Source: Leucocoprinus leucothites
Lineage: Eukaryota; Basidiomycota; Agaricomycetes; Agaricales; Agaricaceae
Assembly: GCA_013368445.1 (NCBI GenBank)
Contig: JAACJO010000020.1
Span: forward strand, 434,001 to 498,000
Length of the DNA stretch: 64,000 bases
Direction of reading: 5' to 3'
Shown here: positions 60,867-64,000 of the stretch, one piece after another
Layout: the number at the start of each line of letters is the position of its first letter
Position numbering within the stretch: position 1 is the stretch's first letter
Made by a program: the position numbers and the translations under genes
Notes under the pieces: generated by a model
Told to the model about the DNA's origin: nothing
Seen by the model: the letters and a program-made list of their open reading frames with translations, nothing else
The model's database searches: none

Positions 60867-60893
60867 ATTAAGAGAATGATACCGAAAGTTGAG

Positions 60894-60904
60894 ATTCTGA
60901 ATAT
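60894..60904 (-). promoter_or_regulatory. Self-primer binding site, family IV
   Basis: In sense, ATATTCAGAAT lies 2 nt after the 5' LTR. Its exact complement ATTCTGAATAT is in the LTR (61117-61107), 32 nt downstream of a TTAAATA box. All 11 bases pair, the length used by Tf1. No tRNA-type TGG start is present at this site. Confidence 0.75.
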
Positions 60905-60906
60905 AC

Positions 60907-61452
60907 TGTCAAGATTTGCGAAATGCCAGTGCTTACAAAGCACATGAAAGTTATGGAGAGGTCGGTCGTTGGCTTCAGCATATGTGCTGTGCCCTTCCGA
61001 TATCACATCGACCGATTTGGTCTACGAGGAAGATGACAGACAGTGCAAATTGGAATTCAACACTGAAGGAATAACGGACAGAGAATTCAGAGTGGAATCT
61101 TAGTCAATATTCAGAATGGATAATACATGAGCTAGTAGCAACATATTTAAGATAATGCAAAATTGGACAAATAACATGTAAATATCGCAAAACTCACTAT
61201 GTGATGATAAACAAGTAAACAGATAAATGAAAAGTAAATAGACAATGACAAATGCGACGCGACGGAGAACGACAAACATAAATGGAATGGTGGAAATGAA
61301 TATGAGCGCAAATGAAAGGATGATAGAATGATGAGTGGAGACAGGCTGCGAAATATTTATAGAAATGATAGATAATGAAAAATCATGGGAATCAGAAATC
61401 GAAAAAATAGTCGGAGATCAAATTGGAGAGGTCGCGATCACAGATTGTGACA
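60907..61452 (-). repeat. Family IV 5' LTR
   Basis: In sense, TGTCACAATC...AATCTTGACA, 546 bp. It has two TATA-like sites: tataaata near 61355 and ttaaata near 61150. The second fits the transcript start implied by the self-primer site. Confidence 0.9.
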
Positions 61453-61471
61453 AGAAGCCAGGTCAGGGAAA

Positions 61472-62472
61472 TTAAACAGACTGAATACACTTCAAACATA
61501 CCCAGAGCCTCACACCACTAGCTGTGGCATAATAGTAATAATCTAAAATAAAGCTTAGGATCTCATACAGGTCTATCACAATGTGGTACTCACACATGAT
61601 AACTGTCACAAGCCATTCCCGAAGAGCAGCTGACAGTTCAAACTTGGTATTATTTTCTTGAACTCTTATCTGCTTTTGCATATTGGTTATTTCGGTTTTT
61701 ATCTGTCTTTCGCCTTCGGACTTATTCTGACATCTTCCATTTTATTAATTCATACTGCCTTGTTGAAATTTTCTGACAACTGTTTAATAGTAAATTTTAT
61801 ATCTTCTAGCCTTGTAAAATTTGCGGACTCTACTTTGATTATTTCTCCATTTACTACTTTGCTTGTTTTCCTTATCTGATCCTATATTCCACATCGTATA
61901 TAAGTAGCATGACTTTGTACTTGAGTTCCTCAGTCTGATAATCTACTTAGCAATACACTACTTCCCTCTGCTCTCTGTCCGTACTCTGCTCTCTTATCTT
62001 GTCTGAAATCTGGGTCAAGTATCAGTAGTCAGCACAACACCTAAGTTGAGGCCACAACCTGCTCCCACATCCGACAACTGGCTCCTGCCTTCCCTCTGTC
62101 ATACCTATGTTCACCCAGTCATAGACATCAGCTCTCACCCATAGTGTTTGCATGCTTAACAATAACATGGACTGCAAGGTTGATCATGTGAGAGGCTAGG
62201 CCTATATAACTCTGAGTATGCAAAGAAGTGATATGAGCCAGAGAACTCACAATAGTGGACCTTTTCTTGAGGTGCATGAAGCAAAACAAAGCAGTTATCA
62301 AGTGGTAATAAACATGAAGGAACACTGTCAACTGCAATATATCAAGCATACCATGTGGCTTGCTCAATTCATCTTCATACTCACATAATGGCTTCTTCTT
62401 CAATGCTAAAAAGGCAGTGTTGAAGAACTCGAGATATTTAAAATAGTAGTTAATCCTATAATAGGTTTCCAT
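61472..62472 (-). pseudogene. Unknown ORF split by LTR-D
   Basis: A minus frame from 62472 (METYYRINYYFKYLEFF) reads through to the LTR-D insertion. With the LTR and one ATAAC copy removed, it continues as MCEYHIVIDLYEILSFILDYYY to about 61472, roughly 150 codons. The product is hydrophobic and His/Tyr-rich, with two possible membrane segments. I recognise no family; it could also be chance coding. Confidence 0.3.
61614..62161 (+). mobile_element. Solo LTR-D
   Basis: A 548 bp LTR, TGTCACAAGC...GCTTAACA, with a perfect ATAAC duplication (61609-61613 and 62162-62166). The TATA box tatataagtagc is near 61897. Confidence 0.88.
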
Positions 62473-62493
62473 CCTCTACACACATATCAGATT

Positions 62494-62874
62494 TCAAAGC
62501 TGAGATTGAATAAGTTTGAGACTAACTGGAGTCCAGGCTCCCTGACTGCAAAGTGCATTGTGAAGAACATACCTCCAAATATGCAATCCAGTTGCCTCAA
62601 ACATCAAAACTAGCAGCAGCATACTCCTGAGACTGAGGAAAATATTGTGCATTTGGAACAGCAAGGTGAGCTTGTAAGGTTGCTGATTATTCATGAGACT
62701 CTTGATCCCGAAAACAACAACTACCAGGAGGGTAAAAACCCTAAAGAATGTGGAAACTGCTGTTCCACTAATGGTAAAGGATATGAAATGGTGAGGAAGC
62801 CTAGTTGGCAGTATGTAATACAGGATAAGGTTGGCAAAGGTTCCCATGGAGGCAGATACTGAAGAAGAGGGCAT
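62494..62874 (-). CDS. Hypothetical 126-codon ORF
   Basis: An open minus frame with a hydrophobic stretch (VFTLLVVVVFGI). No recognised domain. An overlapping plus frame (62647-62862) is also open, so neither has strong support. Confidence 0.2.
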   Translation of the reverse strand: MPSSSVSASMGTFANLILYYILPTRLPHHFISFTISGTAVSTFFRVFTLLVVVVFGIKSLMNNQQPYKLTLLFQMHNIFLSLRSMLLLVLMFEATGLHIWRYVLHNALCSQGAWTPVSLKLIQSQL

Positions 62875-64000
62875 GAAAGCACAACCTAAACTTGAAGCTT
62901 GGAGGATCTTCAGACTCTTGGGGTCATTCAGTTGACTGATAATGGGCTGGTGGATGTATGATTAAGCATTCTCCAATGTAAGTAGACTAAGAGGAGGATG
63001 AAATCTCAATTCCAACCCCAGGGGCTTGGGGTTCATGATAATCAGCTTCATCATGATAGCCAGATTTCTAGGTCGAATGGTGGTGATGGAGAATGACCCA
63101 GACTACTAGGAGATTTATGTAGAGACCCTTGGGGTGCTGCAGTGAGCTTCTGAGAGATAAAGCCCAGGGGTCCAGATGAACTAGCTGTAAGTTGTCCAAA
63201 AGTTGAACCCAGAATTACCAGTAAGAGAACTGGTCTCTGAGCACCTTATGACAATAACACTAAAGAACCTGAATCACTTAGTATTCTTGTAAATATGGGT
63301 AAATCTGTCTTGCTAGGGATGCAGTGATGTCAACCCCACACTAAAACTGTATCACTTCCCTGGAATATTTGAAGAAGCATCCCCACCAACAGGCTAGTGA
63401 TCAATTGTTCAGGCTAGTCATTCATCCTGCATCCTGTCTGAGTTCCTCCATGTAGGAAGAAGAATGTGACAGATGGATCAATACCTCAAGTATTTAGGGA
63501 CCCTGATGCTCTTCTGGAGTATTCTTGCTAGCACAAGGACATAGATTGACCAGCCTGGGAGTCAGGGTCAAATCCTGACATAGACAAAGAGCAAACTGAT
63601 TGAGATAAGACCAAGTATGACCAGATTGAAGGGTAGCTTGTTGGCCAGAATTCAAAGCCTTTTTGCCTACTGATCTATCTTGAGTGAGAGGATTGTGTAC
63701 ATTGTATAGTGCAGGTCACTTAGATGCCACTACTTATGTGCAGTGGCCAATTCATTGGCTGACCAGGTCCAAAAATTATTATTAATTCCTAGAAAAATTG
63801 CAAAATATCAATGAGGCTGTCATTTGAACTCCTGACCAAGGCTCAAATGAAAATGATCTTGGGTGGAAGGAACAAGAGCACCAGGGTGACAAAAGGTTAA
63901 TATATTACAAAATTATATTATTTTCTCTTGATGACTAAGATACCAAAAACAGTAAGACCATACCATATATAGTCAGGCACTTGTGATGTGGCCAATTTCA
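62875..64000. other. Unrecognised sequence to window end
   Basis: No ORF over 60 codons, no repeat shared with the rest of the window, and no clear element end. A weak B-box-like ggtcaaatcc lies near 63571. Confidence 0.5.

Larger units (their letters stand above)
52781..61452 (-). mobile_element. Family IV Ty3/gypsy chromovirus, complete length (8.67 kb)
   Basis: Both 546 bp LTRs are present in direct orientation (52781-53326 and 60907-61452), and AGAAG flanks both ends (52776-52780 and 61453-61457). Sense is minus: 5' LTR at right, self-primer site, gag, -1 frameshift, pol, chromodomain, an antisense ORF, polypurine tract, 3' LTR. A family I solo LTR (55183-55846) lies in the pol tail. LTR differences, point stops and a mutated catalytic site show it can no longer move by itself. 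Confidence 0.93.

Overview
This window looks like a transposon graveyard from a filamentous basidiomycete, most likely an Agaricomycete with a large repeat-rich genome. The evidence is the mix of element types: chromodomain Ty3/gypsy retrotransposons, a Plavaka-type transposase, an agaricomycete DDE endonuclease-type transposase, a Helitron helicase and a DUF6532-like gene. Almost every coding region is broken, and where two copies can be compared the stops are often CGA changed to TGA, that is, decay of CpG sites. I cannot name the genus. I found no confidently intact host gene, no rRNA, no true tRNA gene and no CRISPR.

Layout. 1-7714: a 6.17 kb internal fragment of a Ty3/gypsy element (family I, copy B: gag, pol and an extra zinc-knuckle ORF), bounded by two inverted copies of a 1340 bp LTR-like element (L1340); the left copy is cut by the window edge. 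7715-14105: a second family I copy (A) on the minus strand, with its 5' LTR at 13442-14105 and a solo LTR of the same family inside its reverse-transcriptase YMDD motif. 14106-16580: 3' half of a Helitron helicase, short tandem repeats, a tRNA-like promoter and a palindrome. 16583-21103: 3' end of family II (chromodomain, extra ORF, LTR), split by a 1.37 kb LTR that itself holds two solo LTRs. 21104-25179: pol remnant of family III, then another L1340. 25180-30526: a long unidentified pseudogene, split by another 1.37 kb LTR and followed by a polypurine tract and an LTR. 30530-32084: minus-strand 5' end of family II (gag, primer site, LTR).

32085-33165 is a remnant of an intron-bearing wax-synthase-like acyltransferase gene. 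34847-35112 is a TA-flanked MITE. 35129-39000 is a Plavaka transposase (minus), with a divergent intron-rich DUF6532-like gene at 39200-42710 (plus), both carrying LTR insertions. 45712-47660 is a DDE transposase pseudogene. 48338-51308 is an inverted 1.37 kb LTR carrying a very young Tc1/mariner element with two perfect 210 bp terminal inverted repeats. 52781-61452 is a complete-length family IV chromovirus (8.67 kb, matched LTRs, 5 bp target duplication) with an antisense ORF that encodes a Gal4-like cysteine cluster. 61453-64000 holds a split unknown ORF and unrecognised sequence.

Two mechanistic themes recur. First, the three retrotransposon families whose 5' end is visible (I, II and IV) all have, 1-2 nt inside the 5' LTR, an 11-13 nt segment complementary to LTR sequence about 32-34 nt downstream of a TATA box, as in Tf1/sushi self-priming. 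Second, families I and IV join gag to pol through a -1 slippery heptamer placed directly against the gag stop codon. Target-site duplications give a relative order of insertion, with the Tc1/mariner copy the most recent event.
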